A stretch of 10,737 bases of DNA. Origin: JBDRAU01 sp043823315. GTDB lineage: Bacteria > Patescibacteriota > UBA1384 > DTJR01. Within the stretch, counting starts at the first letter, position 1. The number at the start of each line of letters is the position of its first letter. Of this stretch, positions 10,728 to 10,737 are shown piece after piece. Made by a program: the position numbers and the translations under genes. The notes under the pieces are model-generated. The model made no database searches and had not been told where the DNA came from. It saw only the letters and a list, made by a program, of their open reading frames with translations. The stretch is taken from positions 1 to 10,737 of the forward strand of contig JBDRAU010000009.1 in NCBI GenBank assembly GCA_043823315.1. The letters run 5' to 3'.

Positions 10728-10737
10728 GTGCTTGGGG

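Overview
The window looks like a piece of a small, AT-leaning bacterial chromosome, most likely from the Patescibacteria/CPR. This is an inference from compact housekeeping genes, a short (368-residue) primary sigma factor, the standard genetic code (TGA is used as a stop), and intergenic spaces full of palindromic repeats of a kind I associate with CPR genomes. No taxonomic marker such as rRNA is present. No tRNA, rRNA or CRISPR array was recognised.

Layout from the left: the 3' end of an unrecognised protein gene (1-381, +), a gene-free stretch of palindromic repeats (382-793), and a slipin/stomatin (SPFH) membrane protein gene with a well-formed promoter and Shine-Dalgarno site (849-1631, +). 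Convergent to it is a CPA2/Kef-type cation:proton antiporter with a C-terminal TrkA-N nucleotide-binding domain (1711-3399, -). After another repeat block come rpoD (3672-4778, -) and, upstream of it, dnaG (4896-7775, -). This is the primase-sigma pair of the classical macromolecular-synthesis operon, with an 89-bp repeat between the two genes.

The most striking feature is in dnaG. The primase is interrupted by a 386-residue LAGLIDADG intein placed directly before the last cysteine of its CHC2 zinc ribbon. The intein's own catalytic Cys1 therefore sits where the fourth zinc ligand belongs in the unspliced protein. This suggests a testable link between zinc or redox state and primase maturation.

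Upstream of dnaG is a 53-codon gene for a two-helix membrane peptide (7878-8039, -). Its Shine-Dalgarno sequence lies inside a perfect hairpin. Further on is an unrecognised 194-residue protein that is probably translated from a leaderless mRNA (8406-8990, -), then about 700 bp of gene-free repeats. Last is a GC-rich gene for a type IV prepilin-like protein with an H-X9-DG motif (9697-10371, -). It has a strong terminator, a long structured 5' leader and a TTGACA/TAGAAT promoter. Its base composition and family (typical of Armatimonadota and Planctomycetota) differ from the rest, so it is either transferred DNA or an assembly join.

The genes cover replication priming and housekeeping transcription (dnaG, rpoD), membrane organisation and ion homeostasis (slipin, antiporter), and a surface pilin. 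Only dnaG-rpoD form an obvious functional unit.
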